Part shown: positions 24,216 to 34,825 of the stretch, piece after piece | Layout of the letters: each line of letters starts with the position of its first letter | Position numbering within the stretch: position 1 is the stretch's first letter | NCBI GenBank assembly: GCA_964509505.1 | Contig: CAZDYP010000011.1 | Location: 1 to 50,892 of the forward strand | Direction of reading: 5' to 3' | Length of the DNA stretch: 50,892 bases | From: CAZDYP01 sp964509505 | GTDB lineage: Bacteria; Chloroflexota; Anaerolineae; JACRMK01 | Notes under the pieces: generated by a model | Told to the model about the DNA's origin: nothing | What the model saw: the letters and a program-made list of their open reading frames with translations, nothing else | Databases searched by the model: none | Program-made: the position numbers and the translations under genes

Positions 24216-25005
24216 GGGGTTGATGATCGCTCGCTTTCGTCTCGTCTATGATAACCTGTGCGGAGGTGATGCGAATGTCGTGCGACGCCCAGACGTGATC
24301 AATCGCGCCATGCCAGCCGTCGTCGGTGCGCGCGCCGAGCGGTCCCGCTGGAAACGTGAAGCGCGCGTCGCCGCTCACGCCGCACACCGCGCACGCTTCT
24401 TGAAAATGGTCGCGCAACGGTGTGAGCTCAGGTGCATCGGGATCACAATTGAAATCGCCCATGATGATGGTGGGCAAGTCGCCATACCATGCGCGCGCGA
24501 ACTCTGCGAGCTCGATTACTTGGCGTTCGCGTTGATCGGGTGTGAGACCGAGATGGGTGACGATGATTTTGAATGGGCGAACACGCCGGTTTGCTCCTAC
24601 GGTTGCGTCGGGCGTAGGGGTAGAGCGAAGTGTTTGTGCTGCCTCAGCGATGACGGCGCCCAATGCCACCCGTTGCTCGCTATCATGTCGCGGACGTTTA
24701 TCGGCATCGGGATAAGTGGGGCGAAACAACAAACGTCGCTCGTGAGTTTGAATCGGAAAACGCGAAAGGAGCGCGATGCCATACAAGCCGGTGTCATGCT
24801 GCATGGCGGGCGCATACAAACCGCGCATCCGCAAACGCCGCGTCAACCAATCGGTCTGTGCGACGAAGTTCGTGCGCGGCTGGTTCTCGTCCACCTCTTG
24901 CACACCCAGCACATCGGGCGCATACATTTCGATGAGACGCGCAACCGCTTCGAGTCCGTCAGGGTGATGGCGTCCCGCTTTGATGTTATAGGTCATAAAG
25001 CGCAT
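24187..25005 (-). CDS. Endonuclease/exonuclease/phosphatase family protein
   Basis: Product of 272 residues. Metal and catalytic motifs of the EEP fold are visible: MTYNIKAG (residues 4-11), QEVDENQP with the Mg-binding Glu (about 37), IIMGDFNCDPD (about 185-195), and IDHVW...ASDHQPLV near the end with the Asp-His pair. Family members cleave phosphodiester bonds in nucleic acids, lipids or inositides. No signal peptide is seen, so cytoplasmic action is likely. Its C-terminus is encoded by repeat words just after the final conserved segment. Confidence 0.88.
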   Translation of the reverse strand: MRFMTYNIKAGRHHPDGLEAVARLIEMYAPDVLGVQEVDENQPRTNFVAQTDWLTRRLRMRGLYAPAMQHDTGLYGIALLSRFPIQTHERRLLFRPTYPDADKRPRHDSEQRVALGAVIAEAAQTLRSTPTPDATVGANRRVRPFKIIVTHLGLTPDQRERQVIELAEFARAWYGDLPTIIMGDFNCDPDAPELTPLRDHFQEACAVCGVSGDARFTFPAGPLGARTDDGWHGAIDHVWASHDIRITSAQVIIDETKASDHQPLVVEFELRV

Positions 25006-25065
25006 GGTGTGATTCTAAACGAGGGTTCGCCCATCCGCCAAATAGTTAGCAGGGCGAAGGAGTTT

Positions 25066-25168
25066 AGTCGCTTGGTCGGTTAGTCGGTTAGTCGCTTGGT
25101 CATGCGGCGAAACAACCAGAAGATCATTCGACTACATGACCAAGCGACCAAGTGACTACCTGACTATC
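25066..25168. repeat. Octanucleotide hairpin repeat (GTCGCTTG/GTCGGTTA words)
   Basis: Left arm 8-mers GTCGCTTG, GTCGGTTA, GTCGGTTA, GTCGCTTG, GTCATGCG. Right arm CGACTACA, TGACCAAG, CGACCAAG, TGACTACC, TGACTATC. Same 8-nt class as 9003-9130. Confidence 0.87.
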
Positions 25169-26477
25169 ACCGCCGTGTCTGCCCAATCAATGGATTGCGC
25201 GCTGGCGCGAGCGCGGCAACCACCGGCAGCGTTGTGCCCTTGCGATCTTTGTACCACGCATGCGCCTCGAAGCGTGGGTCGGGGTGGCCGCCTGCTTGAT
25301 TAGCGATGAGCCAAGGCGTGAACGCTAAGTAATACGGCGGCGCTTGCTCAAGCATGTAGCGATACGCGTAGAGTGTCATCGCCGTCACGTCGTCGTTGGT
25401 CACGGGCGGATAGCGCGGGTCGTCTTGATTGCCCGCAATCGCGCCGCCTTCGGTTGAGATGATCGGAATCTCGTAGCCGAAGCGTTCCGTGAAGATGCGC
25501 TCATACGCCTCGAATTTGCGAAACCCATTCGAGTCTGCATGAATCGTGTCGGCAACGTAGTAGCCGCCTTGCGCGCGCGGCAACCGCGATTGTTGGCGCG
25601 CACGGTTGATGGCGTTCACTTGCGCCGCCGTGAGTTTGCGTTGTGCGATTTCATCAGCAGATAAAAGCGTGCTGCGCAGGTTCACGTCGTCTTCAGGATA
25701 ATCCACAGGATGATTCAAAAAATAGTTGTGCAACGGCAACCATGCGCGACGTAGCAAGTCTGTCTTGCCGCGCGCTTTGATTTGGTCGAGGAATTCGCGC
25801 AAAAATTTCAAATCGTCGTAATCGCCGCCGGGCGCGAGGCTCGGCAAGCCCGGATAGCCGCCGGCTTGCGCGATGGCTTCGGCGGCAGGCAGCCACAACT
25901 CCACGAGGCGCGAGACGTTGATACGCTCGTCGTCGCGCCAACCGCCTGCTTTGCCCGCGATGTTCGGCTCGTTGTAGAGCTCGATGTAACCGACGCCCAG
26001 GCTCACGGCGGCGCGCGTCAATTCAGATAGATGTTCATACGGCTCGTTGAATGGCTTATAGACGCGCATGATGGGCATGATGCCACGCGCGACAAGCGAG
26101 CGCACCAGATACTCGTGGTCGAGCTTGGGGCTATCGCCATTGAGAAACTTCACCCACTTGATGCCCATGCTTTGCGTTTCGGCGACGAAATAATCCACCA
26201 CCTCTTTCGGCTGTGCGAACAACGTCGGCGCCCAATGCACACCCCAACCGTTGTCTTGTGGTGGGCGTGGGAACGCGCGCAATGGCGAGGGAGGCGTTGG
26301 CGTAATAAAGATGATGGGAGTAGTGGGAACTACGATTGGAGTAGAGACAAAAGTGGGAGTGCGAGTAGGGACGAGGGGCGTGGGAGTGGATTGGCTTGTA
26401 CATGCAACGATGATGATGAACAAGACACCCCAGCTCAATGCTAACACAAGGAAGAACTTACTGCGTCTCTGTTTCAT
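25167..26477 (-). CDS. Glycoside-hydrolase-like (beta/alpha)8 lipoprotein
   Basis: Product of 436 residues. The lipoprotein signal ends in FIIIVAC (Cys 26) and is followed by a Pro/Thr linker to about residue 70. The rest resembles clan A (beta/alpha)8 glycosidases. IELYNEPN holds the likely acid/base Glu after Asn-Glu-Pro, and IISTEGG near 345 holds the likely nucleophile Glu. No conserved subfamily could be named, so catalytic activity is inferred from the paired Glu residues. The protein is anchored outside the membrane. Confidence 0.75.
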   Translation of the reverse strand: MKQRRSKFFLVLALSWGVLFIIIVACTSQSTPTPLVPTRTPTFVSTPIVVPTTPIIFITPTPPSPLRAFPRPPQDNGWGVHWAPTLFAQPKEVVDYFVAETQSMGIKWVKFLNGDSPKLDHEYLVRSLVARGIMPIMRVYKPFNEPYEHLSELTRAAVSLGVGYIELYNEPNIAGKAGGWRDDERINVSRLVELWLPAAEAIAQAGGYPGLPSLAPGGDYDDLKFLREFLDQIKARGKTDLLRRAWLPLHNYFLNHPVDYPEDDVNLRSTLLSADEIAQRKLTAAQVNAINRARQQSRLPRAQGGYYVADTIHADSNGFRKFEAYERIFTERFGYEIPIISTEGGAIAGNQDDPRYPPVTNDDVTAMTLYAYRYMLEQAPPYYLAFTPWLIANQAGGHPDPRFEAHAWYKDRKGTTLPVVAALAPARNPLIGQTRR

Positions 26478-26502
26478 GGATGATTCAATACGTCATAGTC
26501 AT

Positions 26503-26560
26503 GGCGAGCGAAGCGAAGCCATCGCTACTGTGTGAAGGAGATTGCTTCGCTCCGCTCGCA
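26503..26560. repeat. Palindromic interspersed repeat (GCGAGCGAAGCGAAGC type)
   Basis: Arms GCGAGCGAAGCGAAGC and GCTTCGCTCCGCTCGC pair around a loop containing CTACTGTGTGAAGG. This sequence type is a common dispersed palindrome in many bacterial genomes. It sits between two minus-strand genes. Confidence 0.7.
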
Positions 26561-26567
26561 ACGACGA

Positions 26568-27479
26568 CTAGCTATTCAATCTTTGCAGCGACTTGCTGCC
26601 ATACACAATCTGTGGGCCAATTTCGGCGAAGCCGAATGAACGATAGAGATGCTGCGCATTGTCGTTGCCGATGGTCGTCTCTAGCACACAACGCCGATAG
26701 TCCATTGCCGATAATGTTTTTAGCGTGCGCGCGATGAGCTGGCGCGCATAGCCGCGATTAGTGTAGGCGCGGTGCGTCACGACTTGCGCCAACAGCGCGC
26801 ATTGCGGTGCGTTCTCTATGACGAGCGTCGCGCTGTGAAAAGGTGGCGTCAATGGCGTGACCAGCGAAGCCTGATGCACAAACCTGCCATAGTATTCCTC
26901 CATCACATCACGCGTATGGTCAATCCATTCGGTTGCGTCTTCACCCGCATCGTCAATCGTATCACGATATGCCTCGTATAGCAGCTCGCCCACACGGTCA
27001 ACGTCGCTCGCCATGATGGAGCGCACGCTCTGGGTGATGGGATGCGCGGTATTGCTTGTGATAGAGATAGGCAACGCGACCTGCATCGTCGTGCGACGTT
27101 TGTATGCCGTGAAGCCGAGCCGTTCAAACGCCGACCAGCACGGGGCGAAGACGATGACGCGCATGGTCGGCGCGCGCTGCTCCCATGCCCGACGCAGCAA
27201 GGCTTGACTCACTTGCTCTGCGAGGCCGGGCAGGGCATACAATCCTAAATCACGCACCAGCAGCACGGCGTCCAACAGGGGTGCGGTCACACGCCCAACC
27301 AACACCTCATCCTGAAAAATCAAAAAGGCGTTGTCTTGCAGCAGGCGGGGCCAGCGTTGATAGTCGCGCAAGATGGCAGCCTCGCCAGGCCAGGCGGGCA
27401 GCCACAACGTCTCGCGTGTGATGCGGATGAATTGGTCGAAGTTGTGCGCGGTGACGAGCTCGAAGTGAAGCGAAGGCAT
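26568..27479 (-). CDS. Tandem GNAT-type N-acetyltransferase
   Basis: Product of 303 residues from the ATG at 27479. Two acetyltransferase-like halves are apparent. The N-terminal half is degenerate (FLIFQDEVLVGRV). The C-terminal half carries the acetyl-CoA binding signature VTHRAYTNRGYARQLI (about 240-255) and the terminal NDNAQHLYRSFGF motif. Substrate unknown. The start lies only 2 nt beyond the T-tract of the clpC terminator with no ribosome-binding site, so expression may depend on read-through or a leaderless transcript. The next in-frame Met is far inside the domain. Confidence 0.78.
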   Translation of the reverse strand: MPSLHFELVTAHNFDQFIRITRETLWLPAWPGEAAILRDYQRWPRLLQDNAFLIFQDEVLVGRVTAPLLDAVLLVRDLGLYALPGLAEQVSQALLRRAWEQRAPTMRVIVFAPCWSAFERLGFTAYKRRTTMQVALPISITSNTAHPITQSVRSIMASDVDRVGELLYEAYRDTIDDAGEDATEWIDHTRDVMEEYYGRFVHQASLVTPLTPPFHSATLVIENAPQCALLAQVVTHRAYTNRGYARQLIARTLKTLSAMDYRRCVLETTIGNDNAQHLYRSFGFAEIGPQIVYGSKSLQRLNS

Positions 27480-27481
27480 AG

Positions 27482-27519
27482 AAAAAATGGCGAGACTTCG
27501 CACACACGAAGTCTCGCCA
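27482..27519 (-). terminator. Intrinsic terminator of clpC
   Basis: Minus strand: 13-bp perfect stem TGGCGAGACTTCG / CGAAGTCTCGCCA, loop TGTGTG, followed by six T. A textbook terminator 25 nt after the clpC stop. Confidence 0.92.
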
Positions 27520-27543
27520 AATCATTAAGCCATCAAGGCGTCA

Positions 27544-30066
<2,523 letters not shown>

Positions 30067-30089
30067 AGTTCCCTCAAACACCACAAAAT

Positions 30090-30129
30090 AACAAGGGGCG
30101 AAGCGTCTTGCCTTGTGAACGCTTCGCCC
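30090..30129 (-). terminator. Hairpin terminator between ridA and clpC
   Basis: Minus strand GGGCGAAGCGT pairs perfectly with ACGCTTCGCCC and is followed by CTTGTTATTTTG, immediately after the ridA stop and 24 nt before the clpC start. clpC may thus be expressed partly by read-through from the ridA promoter. Confidence 0.75.
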
Positions 30130-30133
30130 ATCA

Positions 30134-30526
30134 TTATGTTTTGACTACTGCTATGGCATCCACTTCTAACCGCGCGCCCATGGGCAAGATCGCTTGCACC
30201 GTCGAGCGCGCAGGTTTCGCTTCGCCAAAGAATTGCGCGTACACTTCGTTCATCGCAGCAAATTCGGAGAGGTCTGCCAAAAACACTGTGACCTTCACGA
30301 CGTGCGCGAGGTCGCTGCCGCCCGCTTCAAGAATAGCAGCGATATTTTTCAAGACTTGCGCGGTTTGTTCTTTAATGCCGCCTTCAACGAACTTGCCCGG
30401 CGTGGCGGGGTCGAAGGGGATCTGCCCTGCGGTGAAAATGAAATCGCCCACCCGACGACCTTGCGCATAGGGACCCGCAGCCGCAGGCGCGTTAGGCGTG
30501 GCGATGGTTGAGATTTCAATGGACAC
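30134..30526 (-). CDS. ridA: RidA-family imine/enamine deaminase
   Basis: Product of 130 residues, the family length. Conserved AAAGPYAQG (residues 15-23), FTAGQIPFDP, ILEAGGSDLAHVVKVTVFL and the active-site ARSTV with the essential Arg (about 106-110) are present. RidA hydrolyses reactive enamines such as 2-aminoacrylate formed by PLP enzymes. It is transcribed from a strong promoter 30 nt upstream and is followed by a hairpin and clpC. Confidence 0.94.
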   Translation of the reverse strand: MSIEISTIATPNAPAAAGPYAQGRRVGDFIFTAGQIPFDPATPGKFVEGGIKEQTAQVLKNIAAILEAGGSDLAHVVKVTVFLADLSEFAAMNEVYAQFFGEAKPARSTVQAILPMGARLEVDAIAVVKT

Positions 30527-30557
30527 GTGAAAGCTAACTCCTAATCAATCTGTGGGT

Positions 30558-30586
30558 ATTCTATCGTCAAGGAAATGCACTGTCAA
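30558..30586 (-). promoter_or_regulatory. Sigma-70 promoter of ridA
   Basis: Minus strand TTGACA (30586-30581), a 17-nt spacer and TAGAAT (30563-30558). Near consensus, with a start near 30551. Confidence 0.75.
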
Positions 30587-30749
30587 ATGTTTGGCGCATT
30601 CGTTGACCGAGACGTTTGCGCCGATTGCCGATGAGGCTGACCTCAAGGTTGAGCAATTGAACGATTGATTGTATCATGGAGGCGCATCAAATTATAGCCT
30701 GAGCGAGATTACTTCGTTTCATGTGTCGCAGTTACACCAATCAATTCAA

Positions 30750-30818
30750 CACAAAGTCACCACGCATCATCCAGAACGCAAAGTCTGGGTGTCTTCGTGA
30801 GTCTTTGGTGGCTTTGTG
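30750..30818. repeat. Long hairpin (CACAAAGTCACCA arms)
   Basis: Arms CACAAAGTCACCA and TGGTGGCTTTGTG (one mismatch) with inner complementary words. Like the hairpin at 22731-22780 it uses CACAAAG/TCTTTG words. The rest of 30527-30862 shows no gene. Confidence 0.65.
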
Positions 30819-30862
30819 CTAAAAACAGTTTTGCGCTCACACAAACCATCAAGGAGGTCGCG

Positions 30863-31018
30863 ATGAAAATTGTTATCACAGGCGGCACAGGCATGCTTGG
30901 TCACGCGCTCACGCGCGCATTCACCGCAGCTGGCGATGAAGTCGTCATCCTCACGCGTCAACTCACTCATGCGAAACAGTTGCCGCAAGGCGCGCCTGCC
31001 GACGCCTATCGTGTATGA
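30863..31018 (+). pseudogene. Duplicated 5' fragment of the TIGR01777 SDR gene
   Basis: ATG at 30863 after AAGGAGGTC. It encodes MKIVITGGTGMLGHALTRAF and about 31 further residues before a stop. Positions 30905-30992 match 32746-32833 in the intact gene with about one mismatch over some 85 nt, then similarity ends abruptly. It is a truncated direct duplicate on the other side of carH. Confidence 0.85.
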
Positions 31019-31167
31019 ATCTGCCCGCGCTGGCGACGTTCATCCTGCCCGCTATCAATCATTGGGCTTTTCCGATTCTGATGTGGAAATTTGCGTAGAG
31101 GGGGTCTCCTGCCGCCAACATCGGCGCGAGATACCTGCGCGCATAGAATCGGGAAAGCCATAAATTT

Positions 31168-31217
31168 TTGACAAACATTAGACAAACTATTGACAAATCG
31201 TCAAATATATGTATAAT
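31168..31217 (+). promoter_or_regulatory. carH promoter with three 11-bp direct repeats (CarH operator)
   Basis: TTGACA (31190-31195), a 16-nt spacer and TATAAT (31212-31217) form a perfect consensus promoter. GACAAA recurs at 31170, 31181 and 31192, an exact 11-bp period, and the last copy lies over the -35 box. CarH tetramers are known to bind three 11-bp direct repeats across a -35 element. The predicted start falls at about 31224-31225, the carH ATG, so the mRNA is probably leaderless. Confidence 0.85.
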
Positions 31218-31224
31218 GTTAGGC

Positions 31225-32541
31225 ATGTCAGCACCTCGCAAAGGGTTTACCATCAAAACGGTCTCGGAACGCACGAACGTGTCGCTGCATGTGCTACGCG
31301 CGTGGGAGCGACGCTATGGCGTGCCACAGCCCAGCCGCGAGCCGGGCAATCGCTATCGCCTCTATGACGAAGCGGACATCGCCGATGTGCTATGGCTCAA
31401 AGAACAAATCGCGCGCGGCTTGACGCCGAGCCAAGCTAGCGCGCTCCTGCGCGAACGTCGTGACGCAGCCCCCGCAGCCCCCGCAGCGACCTTGAGCGTC
31501 ACGGGGCAAGCGCTTGCCCTCCCCGCTCAACCTATCACCACCTATCAAAGCGCACTACAAACGGCGCTAATCCGTCTTGACGAGCGTACAGCGCAACAGG
31601 TTCTAGATGAGGCGTTAGGCTTGTTTGCGCCTGAGCAGGTCGCATGGCAACTCATCCTACCCACCTTGCGCGAGATTGGTGAGCGATGGCAACGGAACGA
31701 AGTTTCCATCGAACAGGAACACACCGCTAGCCAAATCGTGCGCCAGAAAGTGTCGGCGTTGTTGCAAGCGTTACCTGCGTCCTCCGTCATGTCGCCGCGT
31801 TTGATCGCCGCGTGTGCGCCTGAAGAGCAACATGAAATTGGGTTGATGATTTTCACATGGTTGGCACGACGGCAAGGTTGGCAGGTCAACTATTTGGGGC
31901 AATGCACGCCATTAGCGAGTTTGAAGCTGCACGCGCAAGCGTTCAAGCCTCAGGCGATTGTGATGTCGGTGACTACTGCGATAGGTTTAGCGAGCTTGAT
32001 TCCGTGGTTGAATGAGTCTGAGCGTCCGCGAGCCAAGCTGCTCTTTGGTGGTTACGTGCTTAGTCAATCGCCCAATGCGCAAGCGCATCTGCCCGGCTTG
32101 TATTTGGGCGATGAGTGGCTACACATGATTCCGCAACTCGTCGCCCCTGTGTCCCCCCCCACGTGGGCGCCAGCCAAGCGTGCTCTCAGGGCTGCGCGTT
32201 CTCTACAAGAGCAGAGTTTGTATGTTGCAGGCAAAACACTTGAGACCTTCTTGGAACGACTCGGCGCAGCCACGCGTAAATTGCCCAGACGCGACTTGAG
32301 TTTCGAGACGCTCCATCTGATTCATTCGGTGAGTTGTGCGCTGGCTTTTGATGCGCCCGAGGTGTTGGACTGGCAAACGCGCTGGTTGAAAACGCTGTTA
32401 GAAGCGCGCGGGACCTCTTGGGCATTGCTGTCGTTTGCCGAATCATTTGCGAAAACGCTATCCCGCACCTTAGACTCCGAGGCAGCGCAAACAGTCAACC
32501 CACTAATCACTCACTGGCGCGAGCTGGTGAGCAATCCATAA
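31225..32541 (+). CDS. carH: CarH/LitR-type adenosylcobalamin photoreceptor repressor with C-terminal extension
   Basis: Product of 438 residues from the ATG at 31225; earlier frame positions are promoter. A MerR-type winged helix leads (FTIKTVSERTNVSLHVLRAW, residues 8-27; RYGVPQPSREPGNRYRLYDE). The four-helix bundle carries the light-sensing W-x9-EH motif (Trp155, Glu165, His166), and the B12 domain has the lower-ligand EQHEIG (His203). In the dark the AdoCbl-bound tetramer blocks its promoter; light breaks the Co-C bond and releases DNA. Typical CarH ends near 290-310. This one has about 130 extra residues (310-438), largely helical, with no domain I recognise. Flanked by SDR copies. Confidence 0.92.
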   Translation: MSAPRKGFTIKTVSERTNVSLHVLRAWERRYGVPQPSREPGNRYRLYDEADIADVLWLKEQIARGLTPSQASALLRERRDAAPAAPAATLSVTGQALALPAQPITTYQSALQTALIRLDERTAQQVLDEALGLFAPEQVAWQLILPTLREIGERWQRNEVSIEQEHTASQIVRQKVSALLQALPASSVMSPRLIAACAPEEQHEIGLMIFTWLARRQGWQVNYLGQCTPLASLKLHAQAFKPQAIVMSVTTAIGLASLIPWLNESERPRAKLLFGGYVLSQSPNAQAHLPGLYLGDEWLHMIPQLVAPVSPPTWAPAKRALRAARSLQEQSLYVAGKTLETFLERLGAATRKLPRRDLSFETLHLIHSVSCALAFDAPEVLDWQTRWLKTLLEARGTSWALLSFAESFAKTLSRTLDSEAAQTVNPLITHWRELVSNP

Positions 32542-32703
32542 AGCAGCGTCTAACATACATAGGGCTTGTGCAAAGCTCCAAGTGAACTGGTAAGGCTCTA
32601 CTAGAGTTTGAACGATTGGCGTAGATTGGCGCAAATTCGTGGATAAAAGTTGAGTCTTGCGTAAGTTCTGACACACTCTAATCGGTGAGTGGAGGCGGTG
32701 ACG

Positions 32704-33630
32704 ATGAGCAAAATTATTATTACAGGCGGCACGGGTATGATTGGTCGCGCACTCACGCGCGCATTCACCGCAGCTGGCGATGAAGTCGTCATCCTCACGC
32801 GTCGACTCACTCATGCGAAACAGTTGCCGCAAGGCGCGCGCGCTGTCATGTGGGATGGGCGCACGGGCGTGAGTTGGTTTCATGAGTTGAGTCATGCCAC
32901 TGCCATCATTAATCTCGCCGGTGAAACGATTGGCAAACCCTTCTGGACGGCGGCGCGCAAGCAACGTATCCGCGAGAGTCGTATCAAGGCGGGCCAAGCT
33001 ATTGTGGACGCGCTTCGTTGTTCAGGCTACAGACCACCCGTCTTAATTCAAATGTCGGGCGTGGGCTACTATGGATTGCGCGGCGATGAAATCATCACGG
33101 AAGACGGCACAGTTGGCAACGATTTTCTCGCGTCGGTTTGTGTGGATTGGGAAGGCGCAACTGCCGAAGTGGAAGCGCTGGGTGTGCGTCGCATCATCGC
33201 GCGCACAGGCGTTGTCTTGAGTCGCGACGGTGGCGCGTTGCCGTTGATGACGGCACCGTTCTGGTTTGGGGTGGGCGGCCCGCTGGGCGATGGCAAACAA
33301 TATCTACCGTGGATTCATATTGAGGATGTCGTCAAGAGCTTTCGCTTCTTGAGTGAAAATGAAAATGCAAGCGGCGTTGTCAACGTGTGCGCGCCGGAGC
33401 CAGTGACGAATCAACAATTCGTGCGCGCATTGGGTCGCGCGCTGTCGCGCCCTTCGTTCATGCCTGCGCCGCGCTTTGCCTTGAAGCTCGCCTTGGGTGA
33501 GATGGCTGAATTGGTGCTGCTCGGTGGGCAACGGGTTGTGCCACAGCGTCTGCTTGCGCTCAACTTTTCCTTTCAGTACAGCGATGTAGAGAAAGCGTTG
33601 CGGCAATTGTATCACCACGAGGAAGAGTGA
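32704..33630 (+). CDS. TIGR01777/YfcH-type epimerase (SDR39U1-like)
   Basis: Product of 308 residues from the ATG at 32704, with GGAGG 8 nt upstream. The Rossmann motif TGGTGMIGRALTRAF (about 7-21), ILTRRLTHA, MWDG, INLAGETIG and the C-terminal PQRLLALNFSFQY are characteristic of the TIGR01777 family, whose biochemical role is poorly known but which commonly accompanies CarH/LitR and ECF light-stress regulons. It follows carH by about 160 nt, and a truncated copy of its 5' end precedes carH. Confidence 0.9.
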   Translation: MSKIIITGGTGMIGRALTRAFTAAGDEVVILTRRLTHAKQLPQGARAVMWDGRTGVSWFHELSHATAIINLAGETIGKPFWTAARKQRIRESRIKAGQAIVDALRCSGYRPPVLIQMSGVGYYGLRGDEIITEDGTVGNDFLASVCVDWEGATAEVEALGVRRIIARTGVVLSRDGGALPLMTAPFWFGVGGPLGDGKQYLPWIHIEDVVKSFRFLSENENASGVVNVCAPEPVTNQQFVRALGRALSRPSFMPAPRFALKLALGEMAELVLLGGQRVVPQRLLALNFSFQYSDVEKALRQLYHHEEE

Positions 33631-33692
33631 AGCGTGGGCTATGAAACGCGCTGTGATATAGTTCCCGATCTTATTTGAGAGGTCGTGATGAG

Positions 33693-34709
33693 ATGGTGCA
33701 AATAGATGCACGGAAAATTTTATGGTGGGCTTTAGCGGCGAGCGCCGTGATGATCGGTCTCATTGTGTTGGGCGGAGCGAACCTGGCGCGCTTCGTCACG
33801 CCTGCGGTTAAAACGGGCCCACTCGATTATATGTGGCGCCTGGCTGAGCCAACCGCCTTGACACGCTTTGTTGTCTGGACTTCCTACTTCGCGCATCAGC
33901 TGTTTAGCTGGGGCACAATCTGGTACGCCAGACGTCAGCAGGTGAAATACACGAAAACCCTGCACCCCTTTAACATGGTCGCGCTGCTAGGCAACGCCGC
34001 CTTCATCATGTGGCATTGGCTCGAGACGCAATGGATTTATGACGCGGGCGCGCAAGATGTTTCGATTCTCACGTCGCAATGGTCTGTCATCTTCATGCTC
34101 GTCATTATCTTGGCGATGGAAAGCCAACGGCGCGGTCTCTTCTTTACCAAGAAGGTGCCCTTTCACAAACAGTTCATCCCATTCCTCCGCAGGTATCACG
34201 GTTACATTTTCAGCTGGGCGATTGTCTATACGTTCTGGTATCACCCCATGGTGCCGACGCTGGGACATCTGGTTGGCTTCTATTATATGTTCATGCTGTT
34301 GATTCAATCGTCGCTCTTCTTCACGACGTTGCACGTCAACAAGGTTTGGACGTTCATGCTGGAGTTCATGGTCTTGCCGCACGGCGCGCTGGTGGCGTGG
34401 CAACAAGGCAACGGCATCTGGCCCATGTTCTTGTTTGGCTTTGCCGCGCTCATCATCATCACACAGATGCACGGACTGGGCTTGTCCACGCGCGCCAAAT
34501 GGTTCATGGTCGCCGCTTTCATCGTCGCCAACCTGCTCGTCTATGGCGTCATCGTCAATCGTTGGACGACGATGCCGCGCGACCTGACCGCGATTCCCCT
34601 TATCGAATATGGCACGGTGTTCGCGCTGTATGCGCTGTTTATGGTGATCCTCGGCGGCGTGCGCTTGTGGCAACGCCTGGCGACGAAAAGCGTAGTGCGT
34701 GAAGCATGA
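33693..34709 (+). CDS. Polytopic membrane protein of unknown function, His/Trp-rich
   Basis: Product of 338 residues from the ATG at 33693, with GAGAGG about 10 nt upstream; a TTG six codons earlier is less likely. About ten hydrophobic helices are visible. Histidines recur next to or within helices: HQLFSW, HPFNMV, MWHWLE, RYHGY, WYHPM, GHLVG, TLHVN, PHGAL, MHGLG. This spacing could ligate haem or another cofactor, but I recognise no family. It sits between the TIGR01777 gene and the two-subunit molybdenum hydroxylase, so it might be a light-stress membrane protein or an electron acceptor for that enzyme. Both roles are speculation. Confidence 0.7.
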   Translation: MVQIDARKILWWALAASAVMIGLIVLGGANLARFVTPAVKTGPLDYMWRLAEPTALTRFVVWTSYFAHQLFSWGTIWYARRQQVKYTKTLHPFNMVALLGNAAFIMWHWLETQWIYDAGAQDVSILTSQWSVIFMLVIILAMESQRRGLFFTKKVPFHKQFIPFLRRYHGYIFSWAIVYTFWYHPMVPTLGHLVGFYYMFMLLIQSSLFFTTLHVNKVWTFMLEFMVLPHGALVAWQQGNGIWPMFLFGFAALIIITQMHGLGLSTRAKWFMVAAFIVANLLVYGVIVNRWTTMPRDLTAIPLIEYGTVFALYALFMVILGGVRLWQRLATKSVVREA

Positions 34710-34825
34710 CATCACAACGCATTGAAGAGTCAACGCATGGCGCCTGATACTGTTCTTTGATTTCTCAATGCGTGTTGTGTTTACGCGCGACATTTTCCAA
34801 TTTCTAATACTGAATAGCTAACCCC

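Noticed and set aside
31168..31224. Upstream TTG start extending carH by 19 residues
   Set aside because: This stretch is the -35/-10 promoter and operator; the extension is not conserved in the MerR fold.
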